The notes: generated from the letters alone by a model not told the origin. 64,000 bases of DNA from Candidatus Omnitrophota bacterium (GCA_040755155.1 JBFMBP010000082.1:26595-90594), one strand, 5' to 3'; positions 17,058 through 27,378 are shown, counted from the stretch's first letter. Translations and numbers: made by a program.

Positions 17058-18080
17058 ATGATTAGAAGGACATGCATGACGGCGTTGACGTTGGCGTTGG
17101 CGGCCAGTCTGGCGACGGCGCAGGGCGAAAGGCCGGTTATGGGCAACTGGCATGGCGAATTCGCCGGCGCGGCCTGGAAAGACAAGACCATTCGCGCCCA
17201 GGTGGTAGGAGAAAGTTGGGACGAATACCGGGCGGTGTTCTTTGTCGGCGCCAAAGGCGTGGAGGAGCAACGGGCGGAAATCAGAGGAAAAACCAACCGG
17301 GGCGTCACTCATTTTGAAGGCCGGGCTGACCTTGGCGAAAAACTGGGCGGCGTTTTCGACGTAACGGGCGACATTGTCTATACGGGCCAGGGCAAAGAAG
17401 CGAAAGGCTCTTTCGACGGCGTATTCAAAAACCAGAGCGGAGAAGGCGCCTTCTCGCTAAAACGTGTGTTGATTAAATCGCCTACGCTGGGCATGAAGCC
17501 TCCCGAAAGCGCGATTATGCTGTTCGACGGAACGGACGCCGCGCTTAATACGAACTGGGTAAACCGTCCCGTGTGGGTGGCGCAGAATGGCTTGATGAAG
17601 ACGGAGGGCTATTCTATTTACACGAAGGAAGCGTTCGGCGATGCGGAATATCACGTGGAGTTCGTCATTCCCTATATGCCGCGCGAAAGGGGCCAGGCGC
17701 GCGGCAACAGCGGCGTGTATATTGCGGGACGCTACGAGGTGCAGGTGCTCGACAGTTTCGCCGACCATCCGGAAAATAATCTCTGCGGCGGCATCTATCA
17801 ACAAGCGACGCCGATTGCGAACGCCTGCCTGCCTCCCTTGGAAGCGCAAACCTACGATATTACCTTCCTGGCGCCGCGTTTTGACGCGAACGGCAATAAG
17901 ATCAAAGACGCCGAAATCACCGTGAAGCAAAACGGCGTCGTGATTCATGACCATGTGGTTCTCAAGAAGCCCACGCCCGGCGGAGTGGACGGCAAAGAAG
18001 CGCCGACGGGACAACTCTTGCTGCAAGATCACGGCAACAGCGTGCCTTTCGGGAATGTTTGGGTGAAGCCGCTGAAATAG
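17058..18080 (+). CDS. Secreted DUF1080 (3-keto-disaccharide hydrolase-type) protein
   Basis: 340 aa with an N-terminal signal peptide (MIRRTCMT, hydrophobic ALTLALAASLATA). A beta-rich N-domain (residues about 25-150) precedes the DUF1080 jelly-roll (about 155-340): AIMLFDGTDAALNTNW, AEYHVEFVIPY, GNSGVYIAGRYEVQVLDS, then QLLLQDHGNSVPFGNVWVKPL. The family binds or hydrolyses carbohydrates, including 3-keto-disaccharides, in the periplasm. ATG 17058 is chosen because AGGAAAGGAG (17041-17050) ends 7 bp upstream; TTG 17052 is less likely. A terminator follows directly. Confidence 0.9.
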   Translation: MIRRTCMTALTLALAASLATAQGERPVMGNWHGEFAGAAWKDKTIRAQVVGESWDEYRAVFFVGAKGVEEQRAEIRGKTNRGVTHFEGRADLGEKLGGVFDVTGDIVYTGQGKEAKGSFDGVFKNQSGEGAFSLKRVLIKSPTLGMKPPESAIMLFDGTDAALNTNWVNRPVWVAQNGLMKTEGYSIYTKEAFGDAEYHVEFVIPYMPRERGQARGNSGVYIAGRYEVQVLDSFADHPENNLCGGIYQQATPIANACLPPLEAQTYDITFLAPRFDANGNKIKDAEITVKQNGVVIHDHVVLKKPTPGGVDGKEAPTGQLLLQDHGNSVPFGNVWVKPLK

Positions 18081-18128
18081 TAAATAAAAGCATTATATTG
18101 GATTTCTCTTTATAAAAGCGAAAAACGA

Positions 18129-18162
18129 CGGAGCCGGGACGACTGGCTCCGCCAGTTTTTTT
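18129..18162 (+). terminator. Rho-independent terminator after DUF1080 gene
   Basis: Stem CGGAGCC/GGCTCCG (18129-18135 with 18145-18151), 9-nt loop, then seven T at 18156-18162. It lies 50 bp past the DUF1080 stop and just before the convergent gene's end. Confidence 0.8.
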
Positions 18163-18177
18163 ATTCAATCGCGCCAA

Positions 18178-20811
18178 TCAGAAGCAGAACAATTCGAATA
18201 GCAGAAAAGGCTCTTGTTCGTTATTCGGCGGGAGACGAAGAGTGAAACTCGAAGTTTCGACGGCGGGAAAGTCGTAAAGATAGAGGTTTCTTTCGCGGCC
18301 AGGATATAAAGTCGGCTTGATGGAATCCGGCGATGCCGGAGCAGCGATCGTCAGTTCCGGAGGCTGGGGCGATAGGGAAGCAATAACCGCCAGGCGATGA
18401 ATGGATAGCGGCTCTGGGAAGCGGATAGTGATAGAATCGGCGCCGGGCTTCGGCGTCCAGGCGGTGTATAGATTGCCGTCGCAAACGTGAAAGACGAATT
18501 CCTCTCCCGGCCGGATTTCGTAAGCGTAATGAAACTTCGCCAGCGGCAGAGGTTGCTGTGGACGATAGAGCATCAAGGGGAGAACTGGCTCTTCGCTCCA
18601 GCCCAGCGCGGCGAAAAAAGCGGAATAATCGGGCCAGAATTTCGAGTTGATGTGAAAGACATAACAGGGAGCAAGGCTCTTTTCCGCCGCGATGACGTCA
18701 TCCAGCCGCCGGGGGGGATTGGAAAAAATGGGGATTTGCTCGCGTTGGAGAAAAGCAATATTTTCGCCAATCCAGTAGTCGGCGTAGAGCGCCTCGGTCG
18801 GCTTTTGGGAGATGCGATCGGCTATCGGTTGGAAATTCGCTGGCAGAATCTCGCCCCACGGGACAAGATGCACCGGCTGGAAATAGTCCTTGGGACTGGT
18901 TAAATAATATCCTTGCGCATTCCAAAACAATTGAAATCCTAAAAGAATACAGGCCGTCTTAGGCCAACGCCGGGAGAGAACGGAGAGAAACCAGGAAAGC
19001 AGGAACAAGAAGAGAGGAAAAGCCAGGAAGATATGCCGGGACGCTTTATTAGGCAAACCGGAAAAACAAAAAATGACGACCGTCGTGGTTAAGGACGCCG
19101 CCAGCAATAATAAACGATCGTATTCGGCGGGACAGGATTTTCTCCGCCGCCAATATAGTAATGAACCGGCCGCTGCGAGCAGGACGATAAGGGCGAAAAC
19201 TTTAGGACACCAAGGCCGGGGCCAAAGAGCCAAGGACTGGCCGAAATGCCAGCGCACTTTTTGCCCGAGAAGAACGGGCGCATTTTCCTTGAGAAATTCC
19301 ACGCTTAATTCATGAAAAAATCCGGCCTTGTTGACGGATAAGTTCAAAAAATAATAGAGCGTTGCCAGCGGATGGAGCAGGTTGTATAGGATCAATGGCA
19401 GACAGCCAATAAGGAAAAAAGCGAAGAAAAGACTCAAGAACCTGGCATTCCTTTGCCGATTGATGGGCAGAAGCAAAAAGAGGAACAAAGGGGGGAGAAT
19501 ATACAGCATTTGCAAGTTGATCCAGGTTCCTATCCCCAAAGCAAAACCGATGAGGCCGGTTTGCCATCCCGCGATCGGCTTATCGCCTTGGCTGCATTTG
19601 GCCCATAAATAAAACGCCAGCGCGAGGAAAATGACGTTCTCGACAGGACCGACCATGGTCATGAGGCTGTAAACCAAGGGCATAACCGGAGGAATCGCCC
19701 AGAGCAAAGCGGCGGCGAGTCCGGCGCGGAAGCCGAAATTCTCCTTGGCGGCGTATCCCAATGCAGGCGCAGCCAGAGAGGAGAGAAACAGTGGAACCAT
19801 GCGTAAAACAACGGGAGAGTAACCGATTAGGATAAAGAGAACCGCCATAAGGTACGACTCGAAGGGACCGCCGTAATCCTGGCCGAGGTAGGTCATGTGA
19901 AAGGAACGAAAAGCGGCGATGCGCTGCGCCATGATCCCCACGATGGCTTCATCGCCGTGCATGGCCCAGCCGCTTTTCCGGCATAGAACCAGGCGCAATA
20001 GCAAGCCCGCGAGAAAGATCAGCAGCATCAATCCATGAAAGTGCATTTCGGCGAAGCGGATTCGTTTCGATCGATAGATCCAGTTCATGAATAATAATAC
20101 GGCGGGCGCCAAGGCTGCTGTTAAAAGCATAAACAAAGGATACGCGCTATCCGCGATGCGCCGCAGGAAGACGCGGCCCGTCGATAGGGGATAGGGTGAC
20201 AGGTAGGTGGAGGAGATGGGCTTGAGTCTGCCGCGTTTGGGCAGATAGAGAGCGAATTGGCTCGCTTCGCCGTCATCGCGATATTGGATTTCGATGCGAT
20301 GATTTCCTTTGGATAAAAAGGTTGGAATGGAAGTAAGAACCGGCGTGCGATAGGAGGATTTGGCGGCGATTTCTCTTCCGTCGATCAGAATTCGGACGTC
20401 GGCGTCGCTCAAGAGAGTGAAATCGTAAGTTTTCGTTTCGGGCAGCCATAAGTAGCCTGTCCATACGGCTTGAATGTCCCGCGTCAAAGGACAATCGCGC
20501 CGCAGTTCTCCTTGAATGAAATTCAAGTTCCTATCGAGGCTCGTCGCCGATGCGCCGGGGCGGCCTTGAAAAAAGGGCGTCATCGTCCGAACCAATCCCC
20601 GCTCCATCCGGTCGGACGACCACGCCGCCATGAACGCCAAGGCGGCGCAGCCCGCTATGAGATAACATTTCTTGCTGTACGCCATTTGAAACATGGGGCG
20701 GGAACATCCGAGGACGGCCGCCGCGACGCGCTGTCGATGAATTTGTTTTTTACGCATAGCGGCGTCGAATCGCATCGCCGCATCGGACCGGTATCTCGCG
20801 CCGGGAGACAA
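18178..20811 (-). CDS. PA14 domain / GT-C-type multi-pass membrane protein / discoidin-like C-domain
   Basis: 877 aa. After a TM segment near residue 50, residues about 90-210 form a PA14-like module (AVWTGYLWLPETKTYDFTL, DADVRILIDGREI, GNHRIEIQYRDDGEASQFALY). About ten TM helices from 230 to 650 carry GT39/GT-C features (HGDEAIVGIMAQRIAAFRS, an Asp-Glu pair after TM1, and GQDYGGPFESY). Residues about 750-877 look like a discoidin (F5/8C) fold (DGNLYTAWTPKPGADSITI, IRFPEPLSIHRLAVIA). Likely a polyprenyl-phosphate-sugar dependent glycosyltransferase with carbohydrate-binding ends; the substrate is unknown. The start is uncertain; Met40 or Met43 near 20690 may be the real one. Confidence 0.72.
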   Translation of the reverse strand: MSPGARYRSDAAMRFDAAMRKKQIHRQRVAAAVLGCSRPMFQMAYSKKCYLIAGCAALAFMAAWSSDRMERGLVRTMTPFFQGRPGASATSLDRNLNFIQGELRRDCPLTRDIQAVWTGYLWLPETKTYDFTLLSDADVRILIDGREIAAKSSYRTPVLTSIPTFLSKGNHRIEIQYRDDGEASQFALYLPKRGRLKPISSTYLSPYPLSTGRVFLRRIADSAYPLFMLLTAALAPAVLLFMNWIYRSKRIRFAEMHFHGLMLLIFLAGLLLRLVLCRKSGWAMHGDEAIVGIMAQRIAAFRSFHMTYLGQDYGGPFESYLMAVLFILIGYSPVVLRMVPLFLSSLAAPALGYAAKENFGFRAGLAAALLWAIPPVMPLVYSLMTMVGPVENVIFLALAFYLWAKCSQGDKPIAGWQTGLIGFALGIGTWINLQMLYILPPLFLFLLLPINRQRNARFLSLFFAFFLIGCLPLILYNLLHPLATLYYFLNLSVNKAGFFHELSVEFLKENAPVLLGQKVRWHFGQSLALWPRPWCPKVFALIVLLAAAGSLLYWRRRKSCPAEYDRLLLLAASLTTTVVIFCFSGLPNKASRHIFLAFPLFLFLLSWFLSVLSRRWPKTACILLGFQLFWNAQGYYLTSPKDYFQPVHLVPWGEILPANFQPIADRISQKPTEALYADYWIGENIAFLQREQIPIFSNPPRRLDDVIAAEKSLAPCYVFHINSKFWPDYSAFFAALGWSEEPVLPLMLYRPQQPLPLAKFHYAYEIRPGEEFVFHVCDGNLYTAWTPKPGADSITIRFPEPLSIHRLAVIASLSPQPPELTIAAPASPDSIKPTLYPGRERNLYLYDFPAVETSSFTLRLPPNNEQEPFLLFELFCF

Positions 20812-21050
20812 TTAGGGATCGCCTTGGCGAGCGCATCATTATTCATCGTTCCCGGGATGGCATCAAGAGTCGGCTGTTTGGGACAAGAAAAGCGGAATCG
20901 TTCTTTAATTCGGGTGCTGTGGCTTGGGAACTCGACTTCGGTTACAATAATGCGCCGCGGAGATAAATCGTCTCTAGCGGCGGGAAAGAATATTTCGATC
21001 GGCGCGAAAGCGGATAGATGTTCGGGAGAAGAAGGGATAAGGGATTTTCC

Positions 21051-22472
21051 ATGAATTGGGAAGCGATCCGCAGGCATCGCGGCATGGCGGCGGCGGCTGG
21101 ATTTTGGATCGTCTGGCATGGATTTCTCTATACCCATGGGTTGTTTTTTTCCACCAGTTCCAAGAGTCCGCTGCCGAGTTTCGATCTTTGGCAACTGTTG
21201 GCGCCGTCGTTATTGAGGGAGCATCCCTTCCAATCGCTATGGAATCTGCATATGCAGCCGCCGCTTCTCAACGCCATCGCTGCCGCCGCTTTGGCAACGC
21301 CGGCGCCGTCCCGTATTCTTTGGTTTCTTTTCCTAACCATTGGCTTCGCGGCTTCTTTGATTCTTTATCGGCTTTTATGCGAAAGAAAATTTCCTTATCC
21401 TTGTTTTTGGACGATTCTCTATATCGTTTGGCCGCATACGTGGATGTATCAGAATTGGTTTTTTTATACGTTTTTGGTTCGATGCCTTTTAATCGCTTTT
21501 CTGTATGCCTATTTCCGCCGCAACGTATTTCTGCAATGCTTGATCGCTTCGCTGCTGCCTTTGCTGCGGTCGACGTTTTTGTTGCCTATATCCATCGTTT
21601 ACATCTGTTTTCTATGCCGCAAGGAAGGACGGTGGACATATTCTCTCCTCTTGTTTTTGCCGCTGGCGTTTTTCGTTAAAAACATCGTTTTATTCGGAGT
21701 TCCATCCTTCTCTTCCTGGATGGGAATGAATCTTGCCGCCGGATTGCATTTCGACGAAAGGGAACTTGCGGAAATAGAAAGACTCAACAAACTGTTCATG
21801 AAAAAGAATAGCGATTGCCTAGACGAAGAGGGAAATTATATAAGCATTCTTTCCATAACGCCTTTCAGTTCGCTTGACAACTATCAAAACTATATTGCGC
21901 CGCGAAAAACCGGCGTTCCCTGTCTCGATGAAATCGATTCCCCCCCCGATGGCGTTCTGCTGCATCATGGAAAAGTCAACTATAACCATATTCATTACGT
22001 CGATCTGTCGAAACGGTATTTTTCGGAAACGCTGGCGTGGATGAAAAAGCGGCCATTCGATATTCTATCGCAAAAGTTTTTTTCGCTGCGTTGGGGATTG
22101 ACGATTACCCCAGCGAGTCACATATTCGTCAGAAATTGGGAGCGAGGGGGAATCATCGACCGGCTGATCGGCTCTTTCGAATCCTATACCTCTTTTTCCA
22201 TGAATAATTCGAATTTACGCTATTCGTATTTGTTTATCGGGATGTATGCGGCGGGCATAGCGGTTTTGATCGTTCAGCGGAGAAAATCGCCCGCTCTTCT
22301 CGTTTTTCTATTGGCTCCTTTGGCCCTATTGTCGATCGACGGCTATGAAGCGTCGCGCACGATGATGGAGTTTGAAGGCGTCTTATATCCATCGATACTC
22401 ATCGCGGCGAAAATAACGTATAAAGGATTCCAGTCGGCCATTGCCGAATTCCTGCGGGAGGAGAATCCTTAA
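21051..22472 (+). CDS. Multi-pass membrane protein, possibly GT-C-like, 473 aa
   Basis: Seven to nine predicted TM helices in two groups, residues about 15-210 and 390-460, separated by a 170-residue hydrophilic loop. The first extracytoplasmic loop has SPLPSFDLWQLLAPSLL and HMQPPLLNAIAA, reminiscent of GT-C enzymes, but no DxD or EXD motif is clear. I do not recognise a family. ATG 21051 has AAGGG 8 bp upstream; ATG 21018 is an alternative. It is divergent from the PA14-GT gene, and the 240-bp space between them holds no other gene. Confidence 0.65.
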   Translation: MNWEAIRRHRGMAAAAGFWIVWHGFLYTHGLFFSTSSKSPLPSFDLWQLLAPSLLREHPFQSLWNLHMQPPLLNAIAAAALATPAPSRILWFLFLTIGFAASLILYRLLCERKFPYPCFWTILYIVWPHTWMYQNWFFYTFLVRCLLIAFLYAYFRRNVFLQCLIASLLPLLRSTFLLPISIVYICFLCRKEGRWTYSLLLFLPLAFFVKNIVLFGVPSFSSWMGMNLAAGLHFDERELAEIERLNKLFMKKNSDCLDEEGNYISILSITPFSSLDNYQNYIAPRKTGVPCLDEIDSPPDGVLLHHGKVNYNHIHYVDLSKRYFSETLAWMKKRPFDILSQKFFSLRWGLTITPASHIFVRNWERGGIIDRLIGSFESYTSFSMNNSNLRYSYLFIGMYAAGIAVLIVQRRKSPALLVFLLAPLALLSIDGYEASRTMMEFEGVLYPSILIAAKITYKGFQSAIAEFLREENP

Positions 22473-22600
22473 ATTGGCGTTTCTCCATGAATTCCAATTG
22501 TTTTTTTCTTGAGGCGAATAATAATAAAATTTTAATGTAAGAACGATAATATCCTGAGAGACGCTGAATTACAATACCTTTTTCGAGAAATGGAATATCG

Positions 22601-23485
22601 ATGACGGCGCAAAAAACCATTGAAGCTTTAGCGGAAGGCCAGGGAAGAGATATTCTGGACGAAATTAAACAAGAGATCGACGCCGTAAAGTTGTTTCTGC
22701 GCCAGATTCCCCATAAGATCGATTTCATGACGATGGAATCGGAATCCTCTATCGAGCAAATGGAATCGATCTGGAAAAAATCGGAAGCGATCGCATACGC
22801 CATGAATGAAAGCATGATAAAAATCAATGCGATCGAGAAGCAGCCTTGGATGAAGCAGATCAACCAGATGAAATACGAGATCCATCAAAGCGATTCTTCT
22901 CTTTCCGCCGCCCGCCTTCAACGGGATATCCGTTATATGGAATCCCTCAATTCCAACACTCTTTCCAAACTCGCCACGTATAAAAAACAACTTTTGATAG
23001 AACGCTTGAGCTTGACTCGCAATTGGAAAATGATTCTATCGATGGAAATCCACCTTTTGGAAAAAAGCAAGGAGGGATTGCTGAAAATAATCGCCGAGAA
23101 CGCCCAGGCGGCGGGAGACCTTTCGATATTGGAAATGGCGCAAGAAAAATTGAAAGCGCAAGCCAATAATGGGAAAATCGACTTGATTCTCCAGCAAAAA
23201 ACGCCCCCTCTCGAATTGGACAACATTCATGTTTTGCGAACGGTCCTGGAACAGCAACTCGGCGATTTGGAACGCATTGAAAAAACGATCGCCGAAAAGA
23301 AAGTCGTTCTGCAAGCTCTCTGTGAGATTATAGCGACATTCGAAAGACAGATATCTGGGAATGCGGTCTATAATCCGGTTATATTGGAAGGGGAATCGGA
23401 GAAGGAGAAAAGAGAAATTCTTTCCAATAAAAAAGTCGAAGATTCCCGCAGCGCGTCTCGAATGGCGTATCGAAAGAAATTATAA
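22601..23485 (+). CDS. Coiled-coil protein, paralogue of the 27721 gene
   Basis: 294 aa, almost entirely helical and charged, without TM segment or signal peptide. Aligned by eye with the protein at 27721 it shares KINAIEKQPWMKQINQ against RIQRIEAKPPIKRYLQ, QSDSSLSAARLQRDIRYM against QTDSSRTHTALNREFQFI, RLSLTRNWKMILSMEIHLL against RLNLINCWKTLMMLEIKIL, an IxxAQ..D..LE...KL block, and EQL...IxKTIxEK. Both end in basic tails with RMA[YF]. A novel duplicated family of unknown function, possibly structural or cytoskeletal. It starts 128 bp after the membrane protein gene and ends 29 bp before the sulfatase gene. Confidence 0.72.
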   Translation: MTAQKTIEALAEGQGRDILDEIKQEIDAVKLFLRQIPHKIDFMTMESESSIEQMESIWKKSEAIAYAMNESMIKINAIEKQPWMKQINQMKYEIHQSDSSLSAARLQRDIRYMESLNSNTLSKLATYKKQLLIERLSLTRNWKMILSMEIHLLEKSKEGLLKIIAENAQAAGDLSILEMAQEKLKAQANNGKIDLILQQKTPPLELDNIHVLRTVLEQQLGDLERIEKTIAEKKVVLQALCEIIATFERQISGNAVYNPVILEGESEKEKREILSNKKVEDSRSASRMAYRKKL

Positions 23486-23514
23486 AATCGCGTTATCTGG
23501 AAGGATGATCGTTC

Positions 23515-25398
23515 ATGCCGAATCCCTTATCCCGCCGGGATTTCTTAACCGCCGCTTCCGCACTTTCCGCTGGAGCGCTATGGAGCGGCGATGCCAGCGC
23601 CATGGATTTCCATCACGCTAAGCCCAATATCCTCTGGCTCACCAGCGAAGATAACGGCCCCCATCTCGGCTGCTACGGCGACCGATACGCCGATTCTCCC
23701 CATATCGACGCTTTGGCCGCTAAGGGAGTCATCTATCTCAACGCCTGGTCCAATGCGCCCGTTTGCGCTCCGGCGAGAACGACGATTATCTCCGGCGTTT
23801 ATCCTCCTTGTACGGGATCGGAGCACATGCGCAGCATGGTGGAATTGCCCTCCTTCATGAAAATGTTTCCAGCCTATTTGCGCGAGGCGGGGTATTATTG
23901 TACGAATAACGTTAAGGAGGATTACAACCTGGAAAAAACCGGCCAGGTTTGGGACGAATCCAGCAGCAAGGCCCATTGGCGCAATCGCAAGCCGGGGCAG
24001 CCTTTTTTCGCCGTTTTCAACTTCACTACGACGCACGAAAGCCAAATCCGCAAGCGCCCTCACGCCGCCGTCCACGATCCAGCCAAGGTTCGCGTTCCCG
24101 CCTATCATCCCGACGCGCCGGAAGCGCGCCAGGATTGGGCGCAATATTACGACAAGATTACGGAAATGGACGCCCAAGCGGGGAAGGCGCTGCAAGAGTT
24201 GGAGCAAGACGGATTGGCTGAGGACGCGATCGTTTTCTATTACGGCGATCACGGTCCTGGAATGCCTCGCTGCAAGCGCTGGCCTTACAATTCCGGGCTG
24301 CGCGTTCCGTTGGTCGTTTACATACCGCCGAAATACAAGTCCCTCATGCCGGACAATTGCGCGGCGGGAGGGCGATCCAGCCGCCTGGTCGGCTTCGTCG
24401 ATCTCGCGCCGACCGTCCTCAGCCTTGCGGGCGTCAAGCCGCCGGATTTCATGCAGGGTCATGCCTTTTTAGGGCAATACGTTGCGCCGGAGCCGGATTA
24501 TGCGTATGGTTTCCGAGGACGCATGGACGAACGCTATGACATGGTTCGCTCCGTTCGCAACCGACGCTATATTTACATTCGAAATTACATGCCGCATAAA
24601 ATCTACGGCCAATATCTTGCCTATATGTTTCAAACGCCGACGACGCAAGCATGGAAAAAACTCTACGACGAGGGAAAACTGCATCCGCCGCAGACGTATT
24701 TTTGGGAACCTAAGCCGCCGGAAGAACTGTACGATCTGCAAAACGATCCCGACGAAGTGAAGAATTTGGCCGATTCCGCCGAGCATTACGATATGTTAAT
24801 CCAGCTGCGCCAGGAGTTGCGGCGATTCGAACTCGACATTCGTGATATAGGTTTTTTGCCTGAGGACGAAATTCATGTCCGTTCGAAAGAGACGACGCCT
24901 TACGAGATGGGACATGACGACGCGAAATATCCCTTGGAAAAAATCTTGACAATGGCGGAAATGGCCTCTTTCATGAAGACGGAAGCCATTCCCGATCTCA
25001 TGAGGAAATTCCAAGACGGCGATGGAGCCGTGCGTTATTGGGCCGCTATGGGGATTCTCATGCGGGGCGCCGCCGCCGTAACCGCGGCGAAATATTCGCT
25101 TCATACGGCTCTCGCCGATTCCTCGCCCAGCGTCCGCATCGTTGCGGCGCAGGCTTTAGGCCAATATGGCGGCGCCGAGGATATTGCCCTAGCGCTGGCC
25201 GTTTTGATCGAATTGGCGTCGTTGGATAAGAACAGCGTCTATGTTTCTATTGCGGCGTTGAACGCCATTGACGATCTGGGCGAAAAAGCCATGAGTCTGA
25301 AGGAATTAATCGCCGCCCTGCCGCGAGAAAACGCCTCCATCGTTCCCCGTATGAAAGAGTATGTCCCGCGAATGATCGAGAGAATCTTGAGCAGATAG
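23515..25398 (+). CDS. Tat-exported type I sulfatase with HEAT-like C-terminus
   Basis: 627 aa. The twin-arginine leader SRRDFLTAASALSAGA is followed by the alkaline-phosphatase-fold sulfatase domain. Cys84 in NAPVCAPARTTI matches C-x-P-x-R, the site converted to formylglycine. Metal residues are visible at the N-terminus (LTSEDNGPHLGCYGD) and in VFYYGDHGPGMPRCKRW. The last 130 residues have short helical repeats resembling HEAT units (VRYWAAMGILMRGAAAV, SVRIVAAQALGQYGGAED). Likely desulfates an extracellular polysaccharide. GGAAGG precedes the ATG. No sulfatase-maturase is in the window. Confidence 0.93.
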   Translation: MPNPLSRRDFLTAASALSAGALWSGDASAMDFHHAKPNILWLTSEDNGPHLGCYGDRYADSPHIDALAAKGVIYLNAWSNAPVCAPARTTIISGVYPPCTGSEHMRSMVELPSFMKMFPAYLREAGYYCTNNVKEDYNLEKTGQVWDESSSKAHWRNRKPGQPFFAVFNFTTTHESQIRKRPHAAVHDPAKVRVPAYHPDAPEARQDWAQYYDKITEMDAQAGKALQELEQDGLAEDAIVFYYGDHGPGMPRCKRWPYNSGLRVPLVVYIPPKYKSLMPDNCAAGGRSSRLVGFVDLAPTVLSLAGVKPPDFMQGHAFLGQYVAPEPDYAYGFRGRMDERYDMVRSVRNRRYIYIRNYMPHKIYGQYLAYMFQTPTTQAWKKLYDEGKLHPPQTYFWEPKPPEELYDLQNDPDEVKNLADSAEHYDMLIQLRQELRRFELDIRDIGFLPEDEIHVRSKETTPYEMGHDDAKYPLEKILTMAEMASFMKTEAIPDLMRKFQDGDGAVRYWAAMGILMRGAAAVTAAKYSLHTALADSSPSVRIVAAQALGQYGGAEDIALALAVLIELASLDKNSVYVSIAALNAIDDLGEKAMSLKELIAALPRENASIVPRMKEYVPRMIERILSR

Positions 25399-25508
25399 AA
25401 TTAGAGACCATTTTGGAGAGTGGCAAAGGCAAGGTTGTTTCTGCCCTTGAGCGATTCATGGATGTTTGGCATTAATCGAAATCGTAAATACGGAACCGGT
25501 TGAACAAG

Positions 25509-26231
25509 ATGAAGGAAACAAATCCGAACGGCGGCGAGAAACGATTTTATTTCGATCGGTTGGGGGATTGCTTCACGGAGTATATGAACGAATACGACGT
25601 CCAGCGCCGTTTAGTTTTGATCTATGAAGAATTGTTGAGAGGTTTTCCCATTAAAGACAAACGCATTTTGGAAGTGGGATGCGGGGCGGGACATATCTCG
25701 CGAGCAGCGGTGGAGCGCGGGGCGGACCTATGCGTGCTGGATATCGGATGCAGCCTGGTTAAACGAGTATCCGCTACGCTGAATATCGATGGCGCGGCGG
25801 GAGACGCCTGCTGCCTGCCTTTTGCGGATAACCGATTCGCCGCCGTCATCAGTTCCGAGTGCATAGAGCATACGCTCGATCCCGAAGAAGCCATCCGGGA
25901 GATGGTTCGCGTCTGCGCGCCGGGCGGGATCGTATGCTTTACTACGCCGAACCGGTTATGGCGTCCCGTCCTGCAGCTTTCCGTCCTGCTGAAAATAAGA
26001 AAGTTCGCCGGGATCGAGAATTGGATTTGGCCGAATCGGGCCGCTAACCTCTTACAGGAATGCGGCATGGAATCGATAACCTTCTGCGGCTGCCATCTAT
26101 GGCCGTTTCAACTGACCTTCACGCAAGGGCTATTGCGTCGCATCGACGCCTGGGGCCAGCGGTTGTATCCCGTGATGATTAGCTTCGGCGTCACCGCCGT
26201 CAAACCGTCGCTGGATAAACCGTTAGAATAA
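25509..26231 (+). CDS. SAM-dependent class I methyltransferase
   Basis: About 240 aa. The Rossmann core shows motif I ILEVGCGAGHISRAAVERGA, motif II acidic end CVLDIG, motif post-I GDACCLPFADNRFAAVISSECIEHTLDPEEAIREM (Methyltransf_11 type, quoted here only as landmarks) and a GGIVCFTTPNRLW loop. The closest general group is UbiG/small-molecule methylases; the substrate is not predictable. The start is either ATG 25509 or TTG 25500; neither has a strong ribosome binding site. It follows the sulfatase after 110 bp containing a family E hairpin. Confidence 0.82.
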   Translation: MKETNPNGGEKRFYFDRLGDCFTEYMNEYDVQRRLVLIYEELLRGFPIKDKRILEVGCGAGHISRAAVERGADLCVLDIGCSLVKRVSATLNIDGAAGDACCLPFADNRFAAVISSECIEHTLDPEEAIREMVRVCAPGGIVCFTTPNRLWRPVLQLSVLLKIRKFAGIENWIWPNRAANLLQECGMESITFCGCHLWPFQLTFTQGLLRRIDAWGQRLYPVMISFGVTAVKPSLDKPLE

Positions 26232-26307
26232 CGCCATTCATCTATTATGAAGAAAATAGTAGGTTGCGCTTGTTTTGAGCACACCCTGCATGGCTTATTG
26301 GATACGA

Positions 26308-27378
26308 TTAAGAATCCGTTTGTTTCTTGCGGCGTTTTTCGGCGGCGCGGGAGATTCGATTCCAGGCGGAAGTCAGGCCCATCGCCTTCTTCACTTCTTT
26401 GAGCGTTTCCGCCGCGATATCCCTCATGCGCATGGTGCCTTCGAAGATGATTTCGTCTACGAATCCCGTATCCGCCTCCGCATGCGCTATCCGTTCGCGG
26501 ATCGGATCGAGAAATTGGTTCAGCGCTGCGATGAGCCGTTCCTTGACTTCGACGTCGCCGATGGTTCCTTTTTGATAGCGCTCTTTCAATTCGGCCACTT
26601 CGTCTTTTTGCGGATTGAAAACGTCGTGGTAGACGAAGACGGGATTGCCCTCCACCGCGCCGGGGATGTGGGCGTGAATCCGATTGGGATCGGTGAACAT
26701 GCTCATTACTTTTTTCTTCACGGTTTTGGCGTCGTCGTGGAGCATGATGGCGTTGCCGAGGGATTTGCTCATTTTGGCTTTGCCGTCGGTGCCGATGAGG
26801 GTGGGAGTATCGCCGATCATAACGTCCGGCAAGGGGAACACATCGCCGTACAATCCGTTGAATCGGCGCGCGATTTCGCGGGATATCTCCACGTGGGCTT
26901 CGTTATCCTTGCCCACGGGAACAAGATGGGCGCGGGGCATGAGTATATCCGCCGCCTGTAGGACGGGGTATCCCAAAAGGCCGAATGGAAACGACTCGTC
27001 GTCGATGGACGCGGCTTTGGCCATATCCTTAAGGCTGGGCAAGCGGGATAGACGGTTAACCGACACTAAATTTTCGAAGATCAGGTTGAGTTCGTACACT
27101 TCATGGACGGCGGATTGAAGATAGATGAGAGTCTTTTTGGGGTCGATGCCCGCGCCGATATAATCGAGAACAAGCCCGCGGGCGTTATCGCTGATGTGGG
27201 CGATGTCCTGCGTTGTAGGCTTTGTGGTCAGCATGTGAAGATCGGCGATAATCAGGCATGTATCGAATTCGTCCTGCAACTTAACCCGATTGGCTAAACT
27301 GCCGACGTAATGTCCCAGATGAAGCCGTCCGGTGGGACGGTCGCCGGTGAGAATGCGTTTTTTCGCTTCCGCGCTCAA
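26308..27378 (-). CDS. trpS: Tryptophanyl-tRNA synthetase
   Basis: 356 aa, class I aminoacyl-tRNA synthetase, full length. The HIGH-type signature is [10 protein letters not shown] near residue 20, and KMSKS occurs in [14 protein letters not shown] near residue 200. Tryptophan-pocket segments ([24 protein letters not shown]-like [13 protein letters not shown]) and [19 protein letters not shown] are typical. The start is TTG at 27378, with AAAGG 8 bp upstream. The Lys-rich C-terminus is ordinary. It stands alone between forward genes. Confidence 0.97.
   Translation of the reverse strand: MSAEAKKRILTGDRPTGRLHLGHYVGSLANRVKLQDEFDTCLIIADLHMLTTKPTTQDIAHISDNARGLVLDYIGAGIDPKKTLIYLQSAVHEVYELNLIFENLVSVNRLSRLPSLKDMAKAASIDDESFPFGLLGYPVLQAADILMPRAHLVPVGKDNEAHVEISREIARRFNGLYGDVFPLPDVMIGDTPTLIGTDGKAKMSKSLGNAIMLHDDAKTVKKKVMSMFTDPNRIHAHIPGAVEGNPVFVYHDVFNPQKDEVAELKERYQKGTIGDVEVKERLIAALNQFLDPIRERIAHAEADTGFVDEIIFEGTMRMRDIAAETLKEVKKAMGLTSAWNRISRAAEKRRKKQTDS

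Noticed and set aside
20655-21194. 179-codon minus-strand ORF
   Set aside because: Straddles the starts of two divergent membrane protein genes, unlike any protein, no SD.
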